Below, one piece after another: positions 1-9,187 of a stretch of DNA of 64,000 bases. The position numbers and the translations under genes were made by a program. The DNA comes from Aphrocallistes beatrix (lineage: Eukaryota > Porifera > Hexactinellida > Sceptrulophora > Aphrocallistidae), in contig OY725494.1 in NCBI GenBank assembly GCA_963281255.1, positions 1,501,934 through 1,565,933 on the forward strand, in the 5' to 3' direction. Numbering within the stretch: the stretch's first letter is position 1; the number at the start of each line of letters is the position of its first letter. Under the pieces are notes generated by a model. The model was not told the DNA's origin, searched no databases, and was given only the letters and a program-made list of their open reading frames with translations.

Positions 1-1240
1 AGTAACTATTACAGCTATCTGGATACTCCTGAAATATCTAATGGACCCGATAACATTTACATTAGCAAATCATCAGCTTCTCCAGCCTCATTCGGAGCCG
101 AAGAGACAGTATTTGAAAAGATTATAGACCCTACCCAAATGAGGGAAACTATTCTAGATCAACTTTTCAGAATGAAATTCAGAATTATTGATTCGATCAA
201 ATTAAATTCCTAACTCTCTGACCTTCATAATGACCTCCATTTGGATATGTCTATTCGAGATTTGATAAAATGGAGAGCAGAAAATTATCTATCTACATTT
301 AAACGAGATAATGAAGGTTTTAAATTAGAAATATCATACGAAATCTCAAATATATTAGCAGAGTGGCATTTGGAAAGCAAAAACATCAAGATCCCTCAAT
401 ATCAGTACACTACTGAGGATTTTGAATTTTCTACAAGATGGTCTCATGAAAGCATGAACTATTCAACCGAAGTTCTTTTTCCAGTTGTGAGTGAGTTAAT
501 CGCTAATTCTTCAACAGAAAATATGTGTATCGTAGGGCTGTCACTGTGATGTTATTGAATTAACGAATACTTGTCCTGTAGACAATTTCATTACTATGTT
601 AAGTTTACATGCACGAAGAATATTTACAGCATTCACATTAGCAAGTATTTCTCCACCTCCAACTATTAAAGCAACGTTATCTATGATTCAATCATAAGAT
701 TTCGACAAGTTACGTTTCTGGTTGTCTCCTAAACTTGGCATTAAAATCATTAACTCACGGTGTAACTTCTTAGGATATGAAGGGAAGATGGTGAAACTTT
801 AACCGAATTGTCACTCTGTTCAGACATGTACATTATCATATTTCAATGTTTCAGCAGCTGCACTGAATCTGTTCAAAAACTGAACTTAACGTTGGTAGTT
901 GGATTCAAAGAGAACTGTCAAAAGACAATTGATCATCAAATTTATTCAAGTTTTACATGTCTTAAATGTCGGGATCCAAATGTTAACATTGTCCCTATAT
1001 CTCAAAGTTTTTTCAAAATACCTCCAATATTTATTCTCGAGGTCGGACATTTGACCAATTCTATTCCAATGAATAATATTGAGGAATATATTCACATCAC
1101 ACACACTAGAAGTCGGCTTTAAAAAAATGCACTAATCGGATTCACAGTCCATGCTGGACTGCACTTCTTCATGAGAACTTGTTTACATGGTGAATGGTAC
1201 ATATATGACTGAATCAAAAGTCCTAAACTTAGACAGATTA
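1..1240 (+). pseudogene. decayed mobile-element-type protein, C19-peptidase-like C-terminal region
   Basis: A continuous protein trace runs through several frames. Frame 1 is open from base 1 to a TAA at 211, resumes to a stop at 547, shifts frame with 'CDVIELTNTC' and 'PVDNFITML' near 545-610, and continues from 808 to 1122. The last part has a C-x2-C pair (CLKC), 'PPIFILEVGHL' and, after another frame change, 'LIGFTVHAGLHFF' and 'HGEWYIYD' near 1130-1200. A Cys box, a hydrophobic GH strand, then a His-rich strand and a YD ending recall the C-terminal half of C19 (USP-like) peptidases, but the catalytic Cys is not visible. Similar fragments occur at 17069 and 41290, so this is a repeated, probably transposon-borne gene. 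It carries at least four disruptions and is certainly non-functional. The 5' end lies outside the window. Confidence 0.5.
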
Positions 1241-1542
1241 ATAGTAAATATTTTTCTTCAGGAGGCATAAATTGTATAATTTATGTGTTGATTGATGTAT
1301 TGTTATCAGTAGTGTGTCGAAAAAGTTAAAATTCTAAACAAATGAATTTGATGAACAAAGCGATAGAAGTTTGAATATTGTAATTGTAAATTAACCTTAC
1401 AAGAGAATGACTGAAATTACGACACAAACAGCTAATGGTTGATACATTTTTCCTAGATACAGTATATGATAAATACACTTAGATCTCTCGGGCATTATTA
1501 AATAAACCACTTAAACTTATACTTACTTAGTTTTCATAAGTA
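1241..1542. other. AT-rich intergenic stretch
   Basis: About 300 bases between the decayed gene and the first Helitron-like copy. I see no open frame, inverted repeat or known element end here. Confidence 0.5.
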
Positions 1543-2541
1543 CAAGCGCGCTTCGCTTGCTTGCGCTGCTCAGCTGGCGGACACAAAATGTCCGCCGGAG
1601 GCTCCCTTCGGTCGCATGGGGTCACATTAGTTAATTATAAGGGAGATAGCATCTCTAAATATGTCTGTCCTATTGTGATAATCGATATCACTCGAAAAAT
1701 CACCAAATTTGTTAATTTTAAAATTTTTGATGCTTAATGATGACGTCATAACAAAGTGATGAGTCATCATGTATGTTAGTATACATCCTTACTATTAAAA
1801 CTCGATTAATGTTTATATATATATATATCTGTAACGAATTGATTGAAGAAACTGCCAGGCATAGAAAGCTAATTTTTGGCATGTGGGAGTATTTTGGCTA
1901 TGGCTCCAGTAAGTTCTGAGCTCAGACGAAAATGTCGACTCATCATGGAATTATGACGTCATTGTCACATTTTTAAAAGTTAAACAACACAGTTATTCGG
2001 GCATAACTCAGCCATTATAGGAGATAGAAGGCTGAAATCTTGATAGAATCTGTATACTAACACGTCTCAGATATGATGCAACTATCATCAAAAATGAATA
2101 CTCATCACTTTGCTATGACGTCATCATTACTCATCAAAATTTTAAAAATTGACAAATTTGTTGTTTTTTCGAGTGATATCGATTTTAAAACTAAGATGGG
2201 CATATTTAGAGATGATTTCTCCCTTATAATTAACCAATGTCACCTCCAGGCGACCGAAGGGAGCCTCCTGCGGAAACGAAGTGGCCGCCAGCCGCGCAGC
2301 GCAAGCAAGCGAAGCGCGCTTGAATTATATTAAAGTTTCAGCCTTCTATCTCCTATAATGAATAACTCTGTCGCTTAACTTTTAAAAGTGTGACAATGAC
2401 GTCATAATTCCATGATGAGTCGACATTTTGTTCTGAGCTCAGAACTTAGTGGAGCCATAGCCAAAAGACTCCCACATGCCAAAAATTAGCATTCAATGAC
2501 CGGCAGTTTCTTCAATCAATTCGTTACATATAGATATATAT
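1543..2541 (-). mobile_element. Helitron-like copy (outer), split by a nested copy
   Basis: The 3' terminus (CAAGCGCGCTTCGCTT on the plus strand) is at 1543. The body continues to 1785, is interrupted by the nested copy at 1786-2322, and resumes to the (TA)-rich tract at about 2541. The body has the family landmarks: the hairpin GGACA..TGTCC, the TGACGTCATAACAAAG block and the end-proximal TTCTTCAATCAATTCGTTAC. Its 5' terminus is missing because the next copy begins directly at 2543. It contains no reading frame for Rep or helicase, so it is non-autonomous. Confidence 0.7.
1786..2322 (+). mobile_element. full-length non-autonomous Helitron-like element, nested
   Basis: It starts TCCTTACTATTAAAACTCGA and ends with the palindromic GCGAAGCGCGCTTG. 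At 537 bp it is the cleanest full-length copy in the window. The flanks rejoin to the uninterrupted family consensus (…AGTATACA plus ATTATATTAAA…, matching GTATACATATTCTATTAAA at 4745), so the insertion is exact, between A and T, and without target duplication. These are Helitron hallmarks. The last bases are CTTG rather than the canonical CTRR. No coding capacity. Confidence 0.75.
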
Positions 2542-2542
2542 A

Positions 2543-3201
2543 CAAGCGCGCTTCGCTTGCTTGCGCTGCGCGGCTGGCGGACACTTTGTGTCTGCCGGAG
2601 GCTCCCTTCGGGCGCCTGGGGTCACATTGGTTAATTATAAGGGATATAGTATCTCTAAATATGTCTGACCTACTGATAATCGATATCACTCGAAAAATCA
2701 CCAAATTTGTCAATTTTCAAAATTTTGATACGTGATGACGTCATAATAAAGTGATGAGCCATCATTTTTTGATGATAGTTGCATCATATGTGAGAGATGT
2801 TAGTATACAGATTCTATTAAAATTACAGCCTTCTATCTCCTATAATGGCTGAGTTATGCCCGAATAACTGTGTTGCTTAACTTTTCAAAATGTGACAATG
2901 ACGTCATAATTCCATGATGAGTCGACATTTTCGTCTGAGCTCAGAACTTACTCGACCCATAGCCAAAAAACTCTCACATGCCAAAAATCAGCTTTCTACG
3001 TCTGGCAGTTTCTTCAATCAATTCGTTACAGAGATATATATATACATGTTGCAGTGCAAACCCGAGATTGGTGTGAACGCGTTCACACTGGTGTACACGC
3101 GTGTACACCAGTGTGAACGCGTTCACACCAATCTCGGGTTTGCACTGCAACATACACACAAAACAAACAAACAAACAATAATCGAGTTTTAATAGTAAGG
3201 A
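2543..3201 (-). mobile_element. Helitron-like copy carrying a 108-bp palindrome
   Basis: The 3' end (CAAGCGCGCTTCGC) is at 2543 and the 5' end (complement of TCCTTACTATTAAAACTCGA) at 3201. It sits in the (TA) tract of the copy to its left. Between the body and the 5' terminus, in the place other copies hold (TA)n, lies the perfect palindrome at 3046-3153. The apparent 92-aa and 66-aa open frames here are shadows of repeat sequence. Confidence 0.75.
3046..3153. repeat. perfect 108-bp palindrome
   Basis: Bases 3046-3099 are the exact reverse complement of 3100-3153, with no spacer and no mismatch. Within each arm is a smaller palindrome GTGTGAACGCGTTCACAC, and the centre is GTGTACACGCGTGTACAC. 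The outer parts read ATGTTGCAGTGCAAACCCGA and its complement. It lies in TA-rich sequence just inside a Helitron-like 5' end. No terminal motif of a known transposon was recognised. Confidence 0.95.
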
Positions 3202-3598
3202 TTAGTACGCTTTTGTATACTTAGTAAATTTCTACTTATTTTACCTAGTTTATTATTAGACTAAGTGTTACTACACTAGTTTTGGCTAAACTCAGTAATT
3301 ATACTTGTTTAGTTAATATGTCATTTTAAAAAATTTAAAATTGCAATAATTAATTTTTTGATTAGTTTTTACTTGGTTAAATCAATAAACCAAGTAGTTA
3401 TATATTTTTAAATTTTCTTTAAATAATTATATTATAGTAGTATACAATTATAATTTGGCTAGACCTTTCAACATAAAAAAATAATAAAATAATTTTATTA
3501 TGCATATAGTATACAAATAGAGATATTAATGTTATACCTTTCAAAATGCAAAAAACAGATTCTAGTACATCTCGAATTACCTATATAAGATCTGTTTA
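3202..3598. other. AT-rich spacer
   Basis: Very AT-rich sequence with several short CTAGT/AGTAATT-like runs. No gene or element boundary is recognised. Confidence 0.4.
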
Positions 3599-3623
3599 TC
3601 CTTCCTTACTATTAAAACTCGAT

Positions 3624-3747
3624 TAACCTTGAAAGCACTTGGGATTTTTCTATTTATAGTAGGTAACCCCAAACTTGTATGGCTTCCTCATTGAAAATGG
3701 CTTAAACCGGAAATGACGCAACACATTCAATGTGGCAAGCGTGGGTT

Positions 3748-3752
<5 letters not shown>
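3624..3752 (+). promoter_or_regulatory. TATA-containing module shared with 26705-26828
   Basis: The segment contains TCTATTTATAGTAGGTAACC and ends GGCAAGCGTGGGTTAAT. The same sequence occurs in reverse at 26705-26828, where no Helitron ends are adjacent. On the other strand the core reads CTACTATAAATAG, a plausible TATA box. Different TATAAATAG-containing segments occupy the same place in the copies at 8232 and 15552/13585. Function is inferred only. Confidence 0.3.
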
Positions 3753-3778
<26 letters not shown>

Positions 3779-3787
3779 ATATATACA

Positions 3788-4271
3788 CACTCGAACCTCT
3801 CTTATCCGGACCTCCGATATCCGGGCAGCCCTTTCGACATTTAGTCAATATGCATTGTCCTATTTTCAAGTCCATTATTAACCACAATTCCAGCAATCTT
3901 TATCATGTAATATTATTTAATGAACTTTGATAATGAATTTGGAAGATGATTGCGACATCTAATATATTCAGGGGTAAATACTGCTTAAAATGTATTAATC
4001 AATCGCAATGGAATAGTTTCTTTTCCTTTATAGAATATCTATTTTACAATCACCTCTCTTATCCCGAACTCAAATTTTGATAACCTCTAAGTTCCGGGCA
4101 CTAGATATTGTTTCCATTATACAAATTGACTGTTTTAACACTATAAACTGCTATTCAAGTTGATTTATGAGTTACGGGCACCTCTCTTATCCGGACCTCC
4201 GATATCCGGGCAAATTCTGTTATCCGGGCACCCTCCGGTCCGGCACTCCCCGGATAAGAGAGGTTCGAGTG
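3788..4271. mobile_element. pogo/Tigger-type MITE (484 bp)
   Basis: Terminal inverted repeats begin CACTCGAACCTCTCTTATCC at both ends, and the TIR-proximal sequence has repeated 'CCTCTCTTATCCGGACCTCC' blocks. It sits in a TA tract inside a Helitron-like element, consistent with TA target use. No transposase; this is a deletion derivative or MITE. Confidence 0.65.
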
Positions 4272-4480
4272 TATATATATATATGTAACGAATTGATTGA
4301 AGAAACTGTCAGGTCCAGAAGGTTGATTTTTGGCATGTAGGAGTTTTTTGGCTATGGCTCCAGTAAGTTCTGAGCTCAGACAAAAATGTTAACTCATCAT
4401 GAAATTATGACGTTATTGTCACATTTTAAAAAGTTAAGCAATACAGTTATTCCAGCATAACTCAGCCATTATAGGAGATA

Positions 4481-5655
4481 CAAGCGCGCTTCGCTTGCTT
4501 GGGCTGCGCGGCAGGCGGACACTTTGTGTCCGCCGGAGTTTCCCTTCGGTCGCCTGGGGTCACATTGGTTATTATAAGGGAGATAGCATCTCTAAATATG
4601 TCTGCCCAACTGTTATAATCGATACCACTCGAAAAATCACCAAATTTGTCAATTTTAAAAAGTTTGATGCGTAATGATGACGTAATAACAAAGTGATGAG
4701 TCATCATTTTTTGATGATAGTTACATCATATGTGAGGTATGTAAGTATACATATTCTATTAAAATTTCAGCCTTCTATCTCCTATAATGGCTGAGTTATG
4801 CTCGAATAACTGTGTTGCTTAACTTTTAAAAATGTGACAATGACGTCATAATTCAATGATGAGTGGACATTTTACTCTGAGCTCAGAACTTACTGGAGCC
4901 ATAGCCAAAAGACTCCCACATGCCAAAAATTTGCTTTCTATGACCGGCAGTTTCTTCAATCAATTCGTTACAGATATATATATTAGGGTGCTCCAAAAAA
5001 TACGAAAGTTTAAATCTTTAGATGCACACTCTTCAAATAGTTTACTTTGATCAACAAGTATTCACCATAAAATTTTCATGCAATTTGGGGATGGTTTAGT
5101 GATCGCGCAAAGTAGCTTCCCCCTCATGCTAATTTATAATGGGATATGTCCAGGTTGGGGCCAAAAGTTGTAAAAGTCGTATTTCTGATGTTTATATAAA
5201 CTAGTAACTTCATTTTTGTGAAATTTGGGGGTGATTTTATATCAGTTAATAATACATTTTAATGACCTAAAAGCTACCGGTTCGGAGATATTGGTGAAAA
5301 CAGTTGAGACCATTAATAATCTCAAGTATGAAGGCTGGTCCCAACTGTTTTCGCCAATATCTCGGAACTGGTAGATTTTAGGTTATTAAAATGTATTATT
5401 AGCTTATATAAAACCAAATATCACAAAAATAAAGTTACTAGTTTATTAAAACATCAGAAGTACGCATTTTACAACTTTTGGCCCCATCCCGGACATATCT
5501 CATTATAAATTAGCACGAGGGGGAGGCTACTTTGCGCGACCACTAAACCATCCCCAAATTGCATGAAATTTTTATGGTGAATACTTGGTGATCAAAGTAA
5601 ACTATTTGAAGAGTGTGCATCTAAAGATTCAAAATTTCGAATTTTTTGGAGCACC

Positions 5656-5691
<36 letters not shown>

Positions 5692-5719
5692 TACAATAAT
5701 CGAGTTTTAATAGTAAGGA
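4481..5719 (-). mobile_element. nested Helitron-like copy (inverse orientation)
   Basis: It begins CAAGCGCGCTTCGCTTGCTT at 4481 and ends with the complement of TCCTTACTATTAAAACTCG at 5719. The outer element reads GGAGATA before and TAAGGCAAATATTTTAATAG after, which rejoins to the consensus GGAGATAGAAGGCTGAAATT: an exact insertion between A and T. The (TA)n tract near its 5' end holds the foldback at 4986-5656. Confidence 0.75.
4986..5656. mobile_element. foldback element, arms about 325 bp, TA target duplication
   Basis: It begins GGGTGCTCCAAAAAA and ends TTTTTTGGAGCACCC, flanked by TA on each side (4984-4985 and 5657-5658). Almost the whole element is an inverted repeat: 4986 to about 5312 pairs with about 5337-5656, with few mismatches and a loop of about 25 bases. 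No coding sequence. The TA target suggests a Tc1/mariner-type mobiliser. Confidence 0.8.
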
Positions 5720-5757
5720 TAAGGCAAATATTTTAATAGAATGTGTATATTAATATA

Positions 5758-5946
5758 CAGTGAAGATTGGATAGAACGACATCGGATATAACGACAAATC
5801 GCAAATAGTGACCATTTTCCCTTGCCCAGAGCGAAATACTAAGCGTATATTGTGTGTGTGACCCTAAGATCGGATATAGTGACAGATCGCAAATAACGAC
5901 ATTTTTCTCTTGCACGATGGTACGTCGTTATATCCAATATTCACTG
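5758..5946. mobile_element. pogo-type MITE (189 bp)
   Basis: The TIRs are CAGTGAAGATTGGATAGAACG and CAGTGAATATTGGATATAACG, with TA on both sides (5756-5757, 5947-5948). Internal repeats of GGATATAGTGACAGATCGCA echo the TIR. It is inserted in the outer Helitron-like copy. Confidence 0.7.
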
Positions 5947-6144
5947 TATCTCACATATCCTACAACTCTCATCCAAATATGATCACTCATCACTCTGTTA
6001 TGACGTCATAATTACTCATCAAAATTTTAAAAATTGATAAATTTGGTGATTTTTCGTGCGAAATCGATTATAACAGTAGGACAGACGTATTTAGAGATGT
6101 TATTTCCCTTCAGCCGCGCAGCGCAAGCAAGCGAATCGAGCTTG

Positions 6145-7065
6145 TATTTCATTAATACTACCTAAGCTCCCTCAAAATTTTTATTTCTTGAATTCTGAGA
6201 CTATTTAAGAAGCAAAAAATTGAAAAATTTGAATTGTCCTTGTTTACCAATAACAGACCATAAGGACCTATTAAATAATTTGAGCTGAATAAAATGAAAA
6301 TTAGTGGCTCATGACTATCAGATTAATGGATTTATGAGGAAAGCAGATTGCAGGTCAATTGGGACCTATGAAGGTATAATAAATCAAACAAGAGAGATTA
6401 AGTAGTTTTTAATGTGCACGCATGTGAATAGTTATTACTCACAATATTGATGATTTGATTTTTATACTAACCTTTTGATAATTCAAGTAATCCATCCAAC
6501 TGGAATTCTAGGGCATTATTTTCTCAATAGTATTTGTCTGCATATTCAGATTATCATATTATACTTTATTAATGCATTTGAAATGTCAAAATATATAAGC
6601 CACTCTGTTATTTATTAATTATATGTGTAAATTTTACAAACTCGTGAATCTAAACTAATTGCTACAAAATGCATTAGTATTTATTTATAAGAAAATATTA
6701 AGTCAAATAACGAAAATCATCAAAGGATTCACTAACAAAACAAAACAAAATTGCAAGGGTCCATTTTTGACATTTCAATCTCAATTTTGTAGGGAGGTCC
6801 ATTTTTGACAAAACATGACGACATCTGAAACTACAATTTCAGCGGTATCCGAAATTTTTGAAGGTTTCATCCCACTTATTGTAGTTTCGAGCCTAATCAA
6901 CTCATAGTACACGAACACCTCTTTTTGAGTCGGAAGCTGTTCTAATGGTAGCTACTGCGGTTTGCCAAATATGGGATGAGTGGTTTGACTACATGTACTA
7001 GATTTCATGAAAATAGTAAATTGTTACAGAGTTTATATTTCAAATAGAAATCCTAAGTATACATA
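6145..7065. other. unassigned AT-rich sequence
   Basis: No credible gene. The phrase GGTCCATTTTTGACA occurs twice at 6758-6815. No element termini are seen. Confidence 0.4.
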
Positions 7066-7657
7066 CAGGGTGTCTCAAAAGTTCTGCAACAAATGTTGCT
7101 GATGCATTATACATAGACAAATAGATCGAATATCCGATACCTCTTTTTAATCAAAAAATAGGGAGGATTATCTTAATTATTTTGCATTCCCAATGGCCTG
7201 CTTTTCTCGATTTTATTTGCAATGCTGGATCATATATATCGTTGTCTAGTAAAGAATATTTTTTATCTCAATAAAAAAATTATATTCATGGTACATTTGA
7301 CGTCTATACTGAAAATACTCGCGTTCTTATAGAAGATTTCCGTTACATAAATCAAAAGTAATAATATTATTTTAGTATTATGAATCAATTACAGAATATA
7401 GAAGTGATTAATGTAATATTTCATCAGAAAAATAGTGATCTTCAAACTTGACACTTTTGAGCTCCAAATTTTGGAGTAATTGGTATGTAATTATTTAAAA
7501 TTTTATAAGAAACGTTTTTTTGCGTAATGAGTTGTGCTCATTTCTATGCAAGAAGGGTGCTAGATTTCATTTATGGAGGCTAATTTGGAATACAATCAAG
7601 TGATCTTAGTCTAATTAACAAAGTAAATTGGTTGTTGCAGAACTTTTGAGACACCCT
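7066..7657. mobile_element. Tc1-type MITE (592 bp), family shared with 47938-48521
   Basis: The left TIR is CAGGGTGTCTCAAAAGTTCT and the right end is its complement (AGAACTTTTGAGACACCCT). The interior has no transposase. The copy at 47938-48521 lies in the opposite orientation and matches inside as well (for example GAAGGGTGCTAGATTTCAT here versus GAAGGGTAGGTAGTAGATTT there), so the two form one family. Confidence 0.7.
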
Positions 7658-7984
7658 ATACATTCGTATTTTACAATTTTCAAAAGTGGAACGCATTCCA
7701 AAGGTAATCTGTATTCCATTAGGCAATACAACTAACCACCAAATTCCTTTTCCACTATAATTGAATTATTATTCGTGCATTAAATATCGGGATGGTCACA
7801 AGTGTCTTCTGTGTCTTTTTCATAAGCCTAGACTGATGTTTTAGATAATGCGAAAGAAATAACTTGACCAACTCAAAAGTTATAAAATACACTTATTCTC
7901 TAATTTAGGCATGTAAAGCTTTACAACCTGCATAACCAACTTGCTTCCGATACCAATATATTTTGTCGGAGGACATAAACTAGT

Positions 7985-8070
7985 GGAGCTAAAAGTCTTC
8001 AACATGCCAAAAATCCGTTTTGTACGCATTGCAGTTTCTTCAATCTCTTCGTATATATATAGATATATAT
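7985..8070 (-). mobile_element. Helitron-like fragment
   Basis: It matches the 5'-proximal body (AACATGCCAAAAATC and GCAGTTTCTTCAATC followed by TATATA). No termini. A fragment only. Confidence 0.55.
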
Positions 8071-8231
8071 ATTCTCAAAAATTTTTTTTTAGTAATCTGC
8101 ATTCAGATTGTTTAGGAGGGATGAAAATGAAGTACCGAGAGCCCAGAGACACTCATCATACCCCGTCCATGATTTTAAAGCGGGAATTTAATTGTTTGAA
8201 CTGGTTCAATGTAGTATATAGTATATATAAA

Positions 8232-8837
8232 TCCTTACTATTAAAATTCGATTAACCGCTCATTGACAATGGCTCTTGCTTGCTCATTTCCGGTTAAGAC
8301 ATTTTGAGCGGGGAAGCCATAGAAATGTGGGGTCCAAGCTATAAATAGAATGGACCCCAGGTCATTGATGAGTTTTAATGTTTGTGTATATCAATATGCA
8401 ACGAATTAATTGAAGAAACTGCGAGGTGCAGAAAGCTGATTTTTGGCATGTGGGAGTATTTCGCAGCACTAAGTTCTGAGCTCAGACGAAAATGTCGACT
8501 CATCATGTTAGTTTTTCGACTATAACTCTGTCATTTTATGTGATAGAAGTCTGAAAATTTAAGAGAATGTGTACATTAATATATTTCAAATATGATATAA
8601 CAATCGACAAAAAATGATCACTCATCACTCTGTTATGACGTCATCATTACTACAAAATTTAAAAAATGACCAAATTGGTGATTTTTGAGTGAAATCGATT
8701 ATAACAGTAACACAGACCTATTTTGTGATGCTATCCACAATATAATTAATCCATTTGCACCTAGGCGCATAAAGGGCGCTTTCGACAGACGTAAAACGCC
8801 CGCCATCTGCACACCGCAAGCAAGCGAAGCGCGATTG
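8232..8837 (+). mobile_element. full-length Helitron-like copy
   Basis: It begins TCCTTACTATTAAAATTCGA and ends GCGAAGCGCGATTG. The first 170 bp differ from most copies and include CTATAAATAG at 8339, with CCATTGTC/GACAATGG and GGGGTCC repeats around it. The body from 8400 is typical, but the TGACGTCA block is partly deleted. The GGACA hairpin is altered. No coding sequence. Confidence 0.7.
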
Positions 8838-8848
8838 TATGTATATAT

Positions 8849-9031
8849 AGTCAGGGGTCGCATAATCTCAACCACCAGGGACCAAAAATCTGTTGATAGT
8901 AGATATACTTCATATTAAGCGAACTTGTTTCAATATAAATCCTACCTAAACAATGAAACTGGGACCAGATGGTTAGTTCATAATAAACGAATGTTCATAT
9001 TCAGCGGGTTTATAATAAGCGACCATGACTG
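8849..9031. mobile_element. pogo/Tigger-type MITE (183 bp)
   Basis: The left end is AGTCAGGGGTCGCATAAT. The right end is the complement of CAGTCATGGTCGCTTATTAT. The TIR resembles the Tigger-remnant end at 9188 (AGTCAAGGTCGCTTGTTATG), so it is probably a short derivative of that element. Confidence 0.65.
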
Positions 9032-9033
9032 TA

Positions 9034-9187
9034 TGTGTAAGGAATTCATTGAAGAAACTGCCAGGCACTGAAAGACTCATCATGGAATCATGACGTCATT
9101 TCATCTTTTTTTAATTCGAAATTCCAGTTTTTCGCCCATAAAAAAAAAAAATTACAATTAAAGCTGAAATTTTAATAGAATCTGTAT
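9034..9187 (+). mobile_element. Helitron-like body fragment
   Basis: It contains GGAATTCATTGAAGAAACTG, CATGGAATCATGACGTCAT and GAAATTTTAATAGAATCTGT, which are body landmarks. It is cut by the Tigger-type end at 9188. Confidence 0.6.

Larger units (their letters stand above)
3599..6144 (+). mobile_element. outer Helitron-like copy with three direct insertions
   Basis: The 5' end is TCCTTCCTTACTATTAAAAC (an extra TCCT compared with other copies) and the 3' end GCGAATCGAGCTTG is at 6144. The element's own sequence is found at 3599-3787, 4272-4480, 5720-5757 and 5947-6144. It is interrupted by a pogo-like MITE (3788-4271), an inverse Helitron-like copy (4481-5719, itself carrying a foldback) and a second pogo-like MITE (5758-5946). 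The GGACA..TGTCC hairpin near the 3' end is deleted in this copy. A 125-bp module with a TATA-like core lies at 3624-3752. Confidence 0.7.

Noticed and set aside
2914-3192. 92- and 66-codon frames across the 108-bp palindrome
   Set aside because: They are the same repeat read on two strands, a result of the palindrome.
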